From Alteraurantiacibacter buctensis (GTDB taxonomy: Bacteria; Pseudomonadota; Alphaproteobacteria; Sphingomonadales; Sphingomonadaceae): a DNA stretch of 36,256 bases. The notes beneath the pieces are model-generated. The model ran no database searches and had not been told where the DNA came from. It saw only the letters and a program-made list of their open reading frames with translations. Positions 14,955-22,624 of this stretch are shown here, piece by piece. The DNA is taken from NCBI RefSeq assembly GCF_009827655.1, contig NZ_WTYV01000011.1:1-36256 (forward strand), given 5' to 3'. The position numbers were made by a program, and so were the translations under genes. The number at the start of each line of letters is the position of its first letter. Position 1 is the first letter of the stretch.

Positions 14955-16951
14955 TCCTCAGCCTCGCCTTGCTGCCCCTGATGGCCCAGGCCCCGGCGGA
15001 CGCGCCACCTCCCGAAGCCGTACCCGAAACGCACGAAGAAGCGGCACCCGCCGAGCAGCAATCCGGCCCGCGCATGGCCCCGGCCCCCACTGGCGGCCTC
15101 GGCACGCAAGGCCCGCCCCCGCCCGAACCGGTCGACAACGGCGTGATCGAAGGCCGCACCCGTCCCGGCTATGTCGCCCCGCTGCCCCCGCCGGTTACGC
15201 AGACCAACGAGGGGGCGGTGCGCGCGCCCCCGCCGCAGGCCTTCCCGGCAGACCAGGTGCCGATCCCCGATCGCTGGCGGCTGATCGAGAACCTCGGCCT
15301 CGTCACCGAGGACTGGGCCGATCCCTATCACCAGAACACCTATAAGGGTGACCGGCCGATCTGCACCAACGCGCCGGAGGAGCGCGAATATCGCGAAGCC
15401 CAGCGCGAGGCGGCGGCAGCGGCGGGAACCCCCGCGCCCTATGGTTCGTCCCGCTGCCTCACGCCAGGCTGGCTGGGGCTTGAGCCGGGCCACTGGTTTT
15501 TCGTGGCCAATGCCATTTCCGATACCGTGGTGGAGCCGCGCACCTTCCCCATTCCGGTAGGCGTGCAGACCACCGCCGATCCGCAGCGGCTGGACGTGTT
15601 CGGGCGGCCGATCTCCACCGTGTTCAGCCAGACCTTCATTGCCGGCTTCGCGCTGCTGAAAGGCTCCACCGCCTATGCCCCGCCGGCGATCGAATACCGC
15701 CTGACGCTGGCCTACAACGTCAACTATGTGGATGTGCCGGAGCGGCGCGTGCTGCACGTGGAGCCCAGCAAGGCGACCCACCGGCTGGATCATTTCCTGG
15801 GCGTGCAGGAAGCCTTCGTGGATTACCACCTGCACCACTACGATACCTCGCGCTTCGATTTCATCTCGATCCGCGCGGGCATCCAGCCGTTCCAGGCCGA
15901 TTTCCGCGGCTTCCTGTTCAACGACAGCGAATTGGGCATCCGCCTGTTCGGCAACCGGGACAACAACCGCTTCCAGTTCAACCTGGCAGCCTTCTGGCGG
16001 CTGGAGAAGGATACCAACAGCGGTCTCAATTCCATCGTCCAGCGCCCGCGCGATGATTTCGTGCTGTTCGCCAACGTCTACCGGCAGGATTTCATCATCC
16101 CGGCGCTGACCAGCCAGGTGACGGTGGCCTACAACCGCAACCGCGAGGGCGACAACGTCGAGATCGACGATAACGGCTTCCCCGTGCGCCCGGGCCTGCT
16201 GGGATCCTTGCGCGGCCGCGATTACGACGTGGTCTACCTGGGCTATAACGCCGACGGGCACATCGGCCGGGTCAACCTCACCGCCAGCTTCTACCAGGCA
16301 CTGGGCAAGGACCGGAACAGCTTCTTCACCGACCGGCCGGCCACCATCAACGCCCAGTTCGCCGCCGCCGAGGCCGGTTTTGACCGTGACTGGATGCGCT
16401 TCCGCCTGTCCGCCGTCTATGCCAGCGGCGATGGCGACCCGTTCGACAACACCGAAGGCGGGTATGACGCGATCTTCGAGAACCCCGTCTTTGCCGGGGC
16501 CGACACCAGCTACTGGATCCGCCAGACCATTCCCTTTGCCGGCGGCGGGCGGGCGATCAGCCTGAACGGGCGCAACGGCATCCTCAATTCGCTGCGCAGT
16601 TCCAAGGAACAGGGGCAGAGCAACTTCAACAACCCCGGCCTGATGCTGCTGGGCCTGGGCGCGGACTTCGACCTTTCGCCCGAGGTGCGCCTGTCGGCCA
16701 ACGCCAACCACCTGTGGTTCGAGAACACCACATCGCTGGAAACGCTGCGGGTGGAAGGCACGATCCCGCGCGATATCGGCTTCGACCTGTCGACCGCCGC
16801 CGTGTGGCGGCCCAACGCCAACCAGAACATCGTCGCCCGCCTTTCCGCCGCCACCCTGCTGGCCGGGCGCGGTTTCCGTGACCTGTTCGCCTCCCTCAAC
16901 CAGACCCGCACCTATGTCTCGGTGCTGGCCAACGTGACGCTGAGCTACTGA
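14951..16951 (+). CDS. Outer-membrane beta-barrel protein with proline-rich N-terminus
   Basis: The product has 666 residues from GTG 14951, which overlaps the previous TGA (GTGA). The start gives a short signal peptide ending in MAQA at residues 12-15; the longer ATG at 14897 would add a charged lead inside the upstream gene and is rejected. A Pro/Ala-rich stretch (about 16-110) could span the periplasm or bind a partner. The rest is a large barrel: many alternating strands with aromatic girdle residues, ending in VLANVTLSY with the C-terminal aromatic of outer-membrane proteins. Family similarity to alginate-export or MtrB-type porins cannot be decided by eye. Because it is encoded between cytochrome genes, it is a good candidate for the pore half of a porin-cytochrome conduit. 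Its stop overlaps the decahaem start (TGATG). Confidence 0.78.
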   Translation: MILSLALLPLMAQAPADAPPPEAVPETHEEAAPAEQQSGPRMAPAPTGGLGTQGPPPPEPVDNGVIEGRTRPGYVAPLPPPVTQTNEGAVRAPPPQAFPADQVPIPDRWRLIENLGLVTEDWADPYHQNTYKGDRPICTNAPEEREYREAQREAAAAAGTPAPYGSSRCLTPGWLGLEPGHWFFVANAISDTVVEPRTFPIPVGVQTTADPQRLDVFGRPISTVFSQTFIAGFALLKGSTAYAPPAIEYRLTLAYNVNYVDVPERRVLHVEPSKATHRLDHFLGVQEAFVDYHLHHYDTSRFDFISIRAGIQPFQADFRGFLFNDSELGIRLFGNRDNNRFQFNLAAFWRLEKDTNSGLNSIVQRPRDDFVLFANVYRQDFIIPALTSQVTVAYNRNREGDNVEIDDNGFPVRPGLLGSLRGRDYDVVYLGYNADGHIGRVNLTASFYQALGKDRNSFFTDRPATINAQFAAAEAGFDRDWMRFRLSAVYASGDGDPFDNTEGGYDAIFENPVFAGADTSYWIRQTIPFAGGGRAISLNGRNGILNSLRSSKEQGQSNFNNPGLMLLGLGADFDLSPEVRLSANANHLWFENTTSLETLRVEGTIPRDIGFDLSTAAVWRPNANQNIVARLSAATLLAGRGFRDLFASLNQTRTYVSVLANVTLSY

Positions 16952-19900
16952 TGGCCGCGACCCGCTTCTCCTACCGGCACCTTGCCTTGGCCCTCAGCCT
17001 GCTGCTGGCCGCCCTTGCCCTGCTGGTGGCGCAAGGCACCCGCGCGGCGGGGGGCGAAGAAACGCCGGTATTGCGCGACTATACGCTGGTGCGTGGTGGC
17101 CCTGCGCCGCAGAACCAGTCGATCGCGCAGATGGAGGAAAAGAGCGCGGGCTGCTATTCCTGCCATGTCCAGACTGACCAGCCGACCATGCACGCCACCG
17201 AGGCCGTGCGGCTGGGCTGCGTGGATTGCCACGGCGGCAATGCCAGCGTGCGGGGCAATCCGGAGCTGGACTTTGACCACCCGGAATACGTCGCCGCGCG
17301 AAATGCCGCCCACGTGCTGCCCACCCTGCCGGAGTCCTGGCACTTCCCCAGCAGTGCCAACCCGGAACGCAGCTATACCCTGCTCAACCGCGAGAGCCCG
17401 GAATTCGTCCGCTTCGTCAATCCCAGCGACTACCGCGTGGTGCGCGAGGCCTGCGGGGCCTGCCACATGCCGCAGATCGAGGCGGCAGAGCGCAGCCTGA
17501 TGGCCACCGGCGCCATGCTGTGGGGTGGGGCGGCCTACAACAACGGCATCCTGCCGTTCAAAAGCTATGTGACGGGGGAGGCTTACACCCGCACCGGCGA
17601 GGCGGCGCTGATCCAGTCGCCGGGTTCCCCTCCGGGCACGGTGACGCCGGAACAGGCGGCGCGCGGGGCGCTGGGTGCGCTCTATCCGCTGCCTACCTGG
17701 CACGTGGTGCCCCCGGCCGACGTGTTCCGCGTGTTCGAGCGCGGCGGGCGCACCATCGGCAGCCAGTTCCCTGAAATCGGCCTGCCCAGCCCCAGCGGCC
17801 AGATCCAGCGGCTGGAGGAGCCGGGCCGCCCGGACATCCGCCAGTCCAACCGCGGCCCCGGCACCGGCCTGCGCGCCGCGATCCCGGTGTTGAACATCCA
17901 CAAGACGCGCCTGAACGATCCCTTCACCTGGTTCATGGGCACCAATGACCAGCAGGGCGACTATCGCCATTCGGGCTGCGCGGCCTGCCACGTGGTCTAT
18001 GCCAATGACCGCGAGCCGCGCCATTCGCTGACCTATGCCCAGTACGGGCGGGACGGGCAGACCATCACCGTCGATCCCACGATCAACCGCCAGATGCGTG
18101 AAGAGCATGGCGAGGATGCGGGCCACGGCGGCGGCCACGGCGCGCTGATCCCCCCGTCACACAGCGCCGGCCACGGCACCGAGGAACACGGTGCCGCCAC
18201 CCACTCCGCACCGGCCGAAGACCGCGAGCGGGGGCACCCCCTGCAGCACACCTTCACCCGCGCCATCCCCACCAGCCAGTGCATGAACTGCCACATGCAC
18301 CAGCCGAACATCTTCCTGAACACCTACCTCGGCTACATCATGTGGGACTACGAGAGCGACGCGCCCTTCATGTGGCCCGGGCCGGAAAACCGCACCCCGC
18401 GCCCGCCGGGCATCAGCGACGAGGACTATGCCCGCCGCTACCTGATGCAGCGCTATCCCACGGCGGACGAAGTGCGCGCGATCAACGACCGCAACCCTGA
18501 GGCCGCCGCCGCGCGCGGGCTGTGGGGCGACCACGATTTCATGCGCAACGTCTATGACCTGAACCGCAACCTGCGCGACACCCAGTTTGCCGACTATCAC
18601 GGCCACGGCTGGAACTTCCGCGCCATCTTCCGGCGCGACCGCGAGGGCAACCTGCTCAACGAGGAAGGCGGCATCGTCAGCCCGGACGACCCGGAGAAAT
18701 ACCGCCGACGGGACGAGCCGGAATTCGTCCCCGTGGGCACCAACCCCGGCAACAGCGTCCACCTGATGGACATCCACGCCGAAAAGGGCCTGCAATGCGC
18801 CGATTGCCACTTCGCGCAGGACAGCCACGGCAACGGCCTGATTTATGGCGAGGTGGCCAACGCCATCGAGATCGGGTGCAAGGACTGCCACGGCACGGCC
18901 GACGCCTATCCCACCCTGCGCACCAGCGGCCCCGCCGCCCCGCCAGAGGGGACCGACCTTTCCCTGCTGCGCAACCCCGATGGCAAGCGCCGGTTCGAAT
19001 GGACATACGATTCCAGCGGCCGCCGCACACTGATCCAGCGCTCCATCGTCGACCCCAACCTGGAATGGGAAGTTCGGCTGGTGCGCGACAGCGTGGATCC
19101 GGAGAACCCGCACTTCAACGCCCGCGCCGCCCGCTCCAAGCTGATGAGCCGCGACGGGGCGGAAACCGGCCGCTTCGAATTCGGCCTGGGCATTCCGGAA
19201 GAGAACCGCGCCCACGGCGACCAGGAAATGGCCTGCTTCACCTGCCACCTGTCGTGGACCACCTCTTGCGGCGGCTGCCACCTGCCGATCGAGGCCAACT
19301 GGCGCACCACCGAACACCACTTCGACGGGGAAACCACCCGCAACTTCGCCACCTACAACCCGCAAGTTGCGCGCGACGACATGTTCCAGCTTGGCCGCCA
19401 CCAGACCACCAAGGGCAACCAGGTGGCCCCGGTGCGCTCAAGCTCGGCGCTGGTGCTCAGCTCCACCAACATCAACCGCGAGCGGATCTATATCCAGCAG
19501 CCGCCGATCAGCGCGGTGGGCTTCTCCAGCCAGGCCTTTGCCCCGCACTTCCCGCACACGGTGCGCACCACCGAGACGAAGCAGTGCACCGATTGCCACC
19601 TGAGCCAGGCAGAAGACAACAATGCGATCATGGCGCAACTGCTGCTGCTGGGCACCAACTACGTCAACTTCCTGGGGCTTAACGCCTGGACTGGGCTTGA
19701 GGGCGGCTTCCAGGCCACCCGCGTGACCGAATGGGACGAGCCGCAGGCGGTGATCGGCAGCTACCTGCAACGCTATGCCTACCCGGACTACTACCGGCTG
19801 CACGTGGAGCAGAACGGGCGCGAGCTGAAGAACTGGACGCGCGGGGAAACCTTCACGCAAGGCCTGTCGGGCGAACCAAACCACCAGGAACAGTTCCGCA

Positions 19901-20871
19901 ACGTGACCGAAGGCACCCGCGATGCCGTGCGCTGCCTGCAGATGCGCGGCGAATACATGTTCGTGGCCGAAGGGCGCGGGGGTTTCCGCGTCTATGATAT
20001 TGCCAGCATCGCCAACAAGGGCATCTCGGAGCCGATCCAGACCCAGCCGTTCGGCCCGCTCACCGGCAGCACCCGCGTGGCCACGCGCAATGCCACCTGC
20101 ATGGCGATCGGCACCAACCAGGCCATCGCCCCCACCCGCAACACCGAACAGATGCGCGCAATGAACCAGGAGCAGCCGTTCCTGCCGATCTATTCCTACG
20201 CCGTGATCACCGATGCGGTGGAGGGGCTGGTGCTGGTCAACGTCGACACCTTTGCTGATGGCGAGCTGCGCAACAACGACCTCAGCCGCCTGCAACTGGC
20301 CAATGGGCGCGATGCCTTCAACCCCGACGGGGTGCTCACCGGGGCGCGGCACATCACGCTGGGCGGGTCGATGGCCTATATCACCGCCGATGCCGGGCTG
20401 GTGACGGTGGACCTGGCCGATCCCGCGAATCCCCGCGTGACCAGCGTAGTGCCCATGCGCAATGCGCGGGCCTCTGCCCTCCAGTTCCGCTACCTGTGGG
20501 TGACCGATGCCGACGGGCTGAAGCTGTTCGACGTGACCAACATGCGCCAGCCCGTCGCCAAGCCCGAAGGCACCGTGCGGCTGGCCGATGCGCGCCGCGT
20601 CTACCTCGCCCGCACCTATGCCTATGTGGCCGCCAAGGCCGAGGGGCTGGTGATCGTCAACATCACGCGGCCCCTGACCCCCACGATCTACCGCCGTGAG
20701 ACCTTCGGCGGGCAGATGAATGACGTGGAGGACGTGGTGGTGGCCAGCACCAACGCCAGCCTGTTCGCTTACGTCGCTGATGGCCGCAACGGGATGAAGG
20801 TGGTGCAGCTGACCAGCCCGGAAAGCCAGCCCAACTTCTACGGCTTCAGCCCCGCGCCATGCCCGAACTGA
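16951..20871 (+). CDS. Secreted decahaem c-type cytochrome fused to an LVIVD-repeat propeller
   Basis: The product has 1306 residues. A signal peptide (hydrophobic about 10-28, GTRA near 32) leads to ten CXXCH sites: residues 68, 90, 168, 343, 444, 616, 643, 762, 773 and 879. The wide and uneven spacing indicates large haem-free insertions. A His-rich stretch (about 385-430, nine His in about 50 residues) lies between haems four and five and may bind metal. From about residue 980 to the end there are LVIVD-type beta-propeller repeats: FVAEGRGGFRVYDI, ITDAVEGLVLVNV, ITADAGLVTVDLADP, VTDADGLKLFDVTN, AAKAEGLVIVNITRP and VADGRNGMKVVQL. No lipobox is present, so it is soluble, carried by the barrel, or surface-bound through the propeller. 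It could be the terminal reductase or oxidase, or an extracellular electron carrier. Confidence 0.88.
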   Translation: MAATRFSYRHLALALSLLLAALALLVAQGTRAAGGEETPVLRDYTLVRGGPAPQNQSIAQMEEKSAGCYSCHVQTDQPTMHATEAVRLGCVDCHGGNASVRGNPELDFDHPEYVAARNAAHVLPTLPESWHFPSSANPERSYTLLNRESPEFVRFVNPSDYRVVREACGACHMPQIEAAERSLMATGAMLWGGAAYNNGILPFKSYVTGEAYTRTGEAALIQSPGSPPGTVTPEQAARGALGALYPLPTWHVVPPADVFRVFERGGRTIGSQFPEIGLPSPSGQIQRLEEPGRPDIRQSNRGPGTGLRAAIPVLNIHKTRLNDPFTWFMGTNDQQGDYRHSGCAACHVVYANDREPRHSLTYAQYGRDGQTITVDPTINRQMREEHGEDAGHGGGHGALIPPSHSAGHGTEEHGAATHSAPAEDRERGHPLQHTFTRAIPTSQCMNCHMHQPNIFLNTYLGYIMWDYESDAPFMWPGPENRTPRPPGISDEDYARRYLMQRYPTADEVRAINDRNPEAAAARGLWGDHDFMRNVYDLNRNLRDTQFADYHGHGWNFRAIFRRDREGNLLNEEGGIVSPDDPEKYRRRDEPEFVPVGTNPGNSVHLMDIHAEKGLQCADCHFAQDSHGNGLIYGEVANAIEIGCKDCHGTADAYPTLRTSGPAAPPEGTDLSLLRNPDGKRRFEWTYDSSGRRTLIQRSIVDPNLEWEVRLVRDSVDPENPHFNARAARSKLMSRDGAETGRFEFGLGIPEENRAHGDQEMACFTCHLSWTTSCGGCHLPIEANWRTTEHHFDGETTRNFATYNPQVARDDMFQLGRHQTTKGNQVAPVRSSSALVLSSTNINRERIYIQQPPISAVGFSSQAFAPHFPHTVRTTETKQCTDCHLSQAEDNNAIMAQLLLLGTNYVNFLGLNAWTGLEGGFQATRVTEWDEPQAVIGSYLQRYAYPDYYRLHVEQNGRELKNWTRGETFTQGLSGEPNHQEQFRNVTEGTRDAVRCLQMRGEYMFVAEGRGGFRVYDIASIANKGISEPIQTQPFGPLTGSTRVATRNATCMAIGTNQAIAPTRNTEQMRAMNQEQPFLPIYSYAVITDAVEGLVLVNVDTFADGELRNNDLSRLQLANGRDAFNPDGVLTGARHITLGGSMAYITADAGLVTVDLADPANPRVTSVVPMRNARASALQFRYLWVTDADGLKLFDVTNMRQPVAKPEGTVRLADARRVYLARTYAYVAAKAEGLVIVNITRPLTPTIYRRETFGGQMNDVEDVVVASTNASLFAYVADGRNGMKVVQLTSPESQPNFYGFSPAPCPN

Positions 20872-21110
20872 TCGCTTGGGCGCGCACCCCGTCACCCGCC
20901 CTGGCGATGTCCAAGGGCCTCGACCGCGACCGTGCGGTGGACGAAACCGGCGGCCAGATCGCCGTGTTCGGCCGCCTGGGCAGCCGCCCCTTCACCCGCG
21001 AGGAAATGGAAAACCTGTTCCTCACCCGCGCCGGCGTGCCGTGGCGGGTGACCGACGAGGTAGATATGAGCGTGTGGGTGCCGGGTGCGGGGCCGAGGTT
21101 GGTGCGGTGA
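20859..21110 (+). CDS. Small protein of unknown function ending the cytochrome operon (83 aa)
   Basis: The product has 83 residues. The ATG at 20859 overlaps the decahaem gene by 13 bases, and codon use is clearly coding, with G or C at most third positions. It has no signal peptide, Cys, CXXCH or membrane helix. The middle (GGQIAVFGRLGSRPFTREEMENLFL, seen in parts) mixes a short strand and a charged helix. It is probably cytoplasmic. Being the seventh coupled gene, it may serve as an accessory or assembly factor for the system, but no family is recognised. The AT-richer insert begins just after its stop. Confidence 0.6.
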   Translation: MPELIAWARTPSPALAMSKGLDRDRAVDETGGQIAVFGRLGSRPFTREEMENLFLTRAGVPWRVTDEVDMSVWVPGAGPRLVR

Positions 21111-21772
21111 GTTCCGATTCCAACCAACGGTTTACTCGGATGTTATAATTCGCCGGTCAATCTCTTCCGATCATCGAAAGCCGCAATTTGCTCTTCCGAT
21201 ACTTCCAGCACAATTTCGGCCATCCGCTTTGCCGATGAGTATCTTTGCGGATGCTCTATCCATTCCCCTTCGAACCACCAAGGCGAAAGATTTTTCCCAA
21301 CGATGCGGAACGCAACAAAATACACGTTCCATACAGACTGTCGCTCTATGTGACCTGAATTTATCAAAATACAGACAAAGTTCAAAAATTCGATACAATC
21401 TCTTATTTGATCTCTCTCTGCCCTTTCAGTCTTTTCCACGAAATCAAGGTAGCTTTTGCATTTCAAACGAGAGATTATCTCGATGGAATCTGCATATTTG
21501 CATTCCCGTGCTAACTCCCGAAAGCTTATAAGCGCCTGCAGTTGGGCACTCTCTTTACTTGATTGAGCTTGGGTTTGAAGGCTTCTAGCAGCAATCTGGG
21601 TTTGCCAAAACGCAAGCATTAGCGCCAGAACCGCTACAGCAATTGAAGAGAGGGATACTAGTGTGTCGCTCATCTGAACCTTCGGTCTATTTTTCTCGAA
21701 ACTGAAGCTCGTAAATCCTCAAGAACTCGAAATTGCTTTCAAATCGAAGGCCTTCTTTATTTTTCGGTTAGG
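21111..21772. other. AT-richer insert between two convergent operons
   Basis: From about 21110 to 21772 the base composition falls visibly, with long A/T runs and codons ending in A or T, then returns to GC-rich sequence exactly where the phosphodiesterase gene ends. It holds one minus-strand gene (21143-21673) and a 99-base AT-rich leader before that gene. No terminal inverted repeats, direct repeats, integrase or tRNA gene were seen at its borders. The change in composition suggests acquired DNA placed between the stops of two operons. Confidence 0.6.
21143..21673 (-). CDS. Unknown membrane-anchored protein, probably acquired
   Basis: The product has 176 residues from ATG 21673, six bases after GAAGG. 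A single N-terminal helix (about residues 7-24, SSIAVAVLALMLAFWQ) is followed by a polar, helical part (TQIAARSLQTQAQSSKESAQ, then FRELARECKYADSIEIISRL), as in DUF4760-like proteins, where a membrane anchor precedes a cytoplasmic helical domain. Three Cys and no catalytic motif are seen. Codon use (AAA, TTT, TTA, AGA) differs strongly from its neighbours. Some proteins of this shape occur in accessory or defence regions, but nothing here shows such a role. It reads in the same direction as the phosphodiesterase operon downstream. Confidence 0.65.
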   Translation of the reverse strand: MSDTLVSLSSIAVAVLALMLAFWQTQIAARSLQTQAQSSKESAQLQALISFRELARECKYADSIEIISRLKCKSYLDFVEKTERAERDQIRDCIEFLNFVCILINSGHIERQSVWNVYFVAFRIVGKNLSPWWFEGEWIEHPQRYSSAKRMAEIVLEVSEEQIAAFDDRKRLTGEL

Positions 21773-22624
21773 TCAACCCACCCGCTCCCGCTCCATCTCG
21801 CGGATCATCGGTTGCAGGTGCGGGCCGTAATAGGCGATCACATCCCAGTCGCAGACCTTTTCGTAGTGGGTGGCCACGCGCTGGCCGTCCCAGTGGTGCA
21901 GGGCATAGGTCGGCGGTTCGGTAGTGATCAGGGGGCGGCTGTCGGGCAGTTCGCCGGAGATCGGCCGCAAGTCCAGCGAGACGAGCGGGGCCACCGCCGG
22001 GGTCACGTTCAACGGAATACCGCAGAAGCTGGTGGCCAACGGGCGGTGTAGGTGGCCGCAGTGGATCGCCTGCACCTGGTCCATGCCATCGAACGCGGCT
22101 TCGAGGTTCCTGATCCACGCTTCACCCGGTGCGGGGTCCATCCAGCCGATGCCGCTAACCACCGGCGGGTGATGCATGAACACCAGCGTTGGGGTCTCGC
22201 GGTTGGCTTCCAGCACCCCGCGCAGCCAGTCGCGCCGCCGCGTGCAGAAGGCCCCGCCGTGGCGGCCTTCCTCCAGCGTATCGAGCAGCACCACCAGCAG
22301 GCCGTCCTGCTCGAAGGCGCACTGCACGAAGCCGTCATTGGTCGCGGTATCGGGAAAGGCGGCCAGCAGCCCTGCGCGGCTGTCATGGTTGCCCACCATC
22401 ATCATCACCGGGAAGGGCAGGCCTTCCAGCAGCGCGGCGGTCCTGGCGAAGCTTTCGGCATCGCCGCGATCGGTGATGTCGCCGGTGCAGACCAGCAGGT
22501 CGGGCACGTTGGGCTGGCTTACCAGCCGGTCGAGCGTGGCGCGGAAGCGGGTGCGGTTCAATTCCTCCGGCTTCGCATCGGGTTCGAAGCCGATGTGGAT
22601 GTCGGTCAACTGGGCAATGATCAT
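21773..22624 (-). CDS. CpdA-like cyclic-nucleotide phosphodiesterase (calcineurin-type metallophosphoesterase)
   Basis: The product has 283 residues from ATG 22624, overlapping the upstream stop (ATGA); a longer frame reading from 23005 is antisense-style shadow and is rejected. The class III cAMP phosphodiesterase metal motifs are all present: AQLTDIHIG (D8, H10), CTGDITDRGD (D49), VGNHDSR (N79, H80), FMHHPP and IHCGHLHRPL. These cytosolic enzymes hydrolyse the 3',5'-cyclic bond of cAMP with two metal ions. As the last gene of the operon that also encodes the cyclic-nucleotide-binding oxidoreductase, and facing the cyclase operon, it is the natural off-switch for the same signal. Other metallophosphoesterase substrates cannot be excluded. 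Confidence 0.87.
   Translation of the reverse strand: MIIAQLTDIHIGFEPDAKPEELNRTRFRATLDRLVSQPNVPDLLVCTGDITDRGDAESFARTAALLEGLPFPVMMMVGNHDSRAGLLAAFPDTATNDGFVQCAFEQDGLLVVLLDTLEEGRHGGAFCTRRRDWLRGVLEANRETPTLVFMHHPPVVSGIGWMDPAPGEAWIRNLEAAFDGMDQVQAIHCGHLHRPLATSFCGIPLNVTPAVAPLVSLDLRPISGELPDSRPLITTEPPTYALHHWDGQRVATHYEKVCDWDVIAYYGPHLQPMIREMERERVG

Noticed and set aside
14888..16711. 607-residue minus-strand frame opposite the outer-membrane barrel
   Set aside because: Shadow frame; the plus strand product has a signal peptide and an outer-membrane C-terminus.
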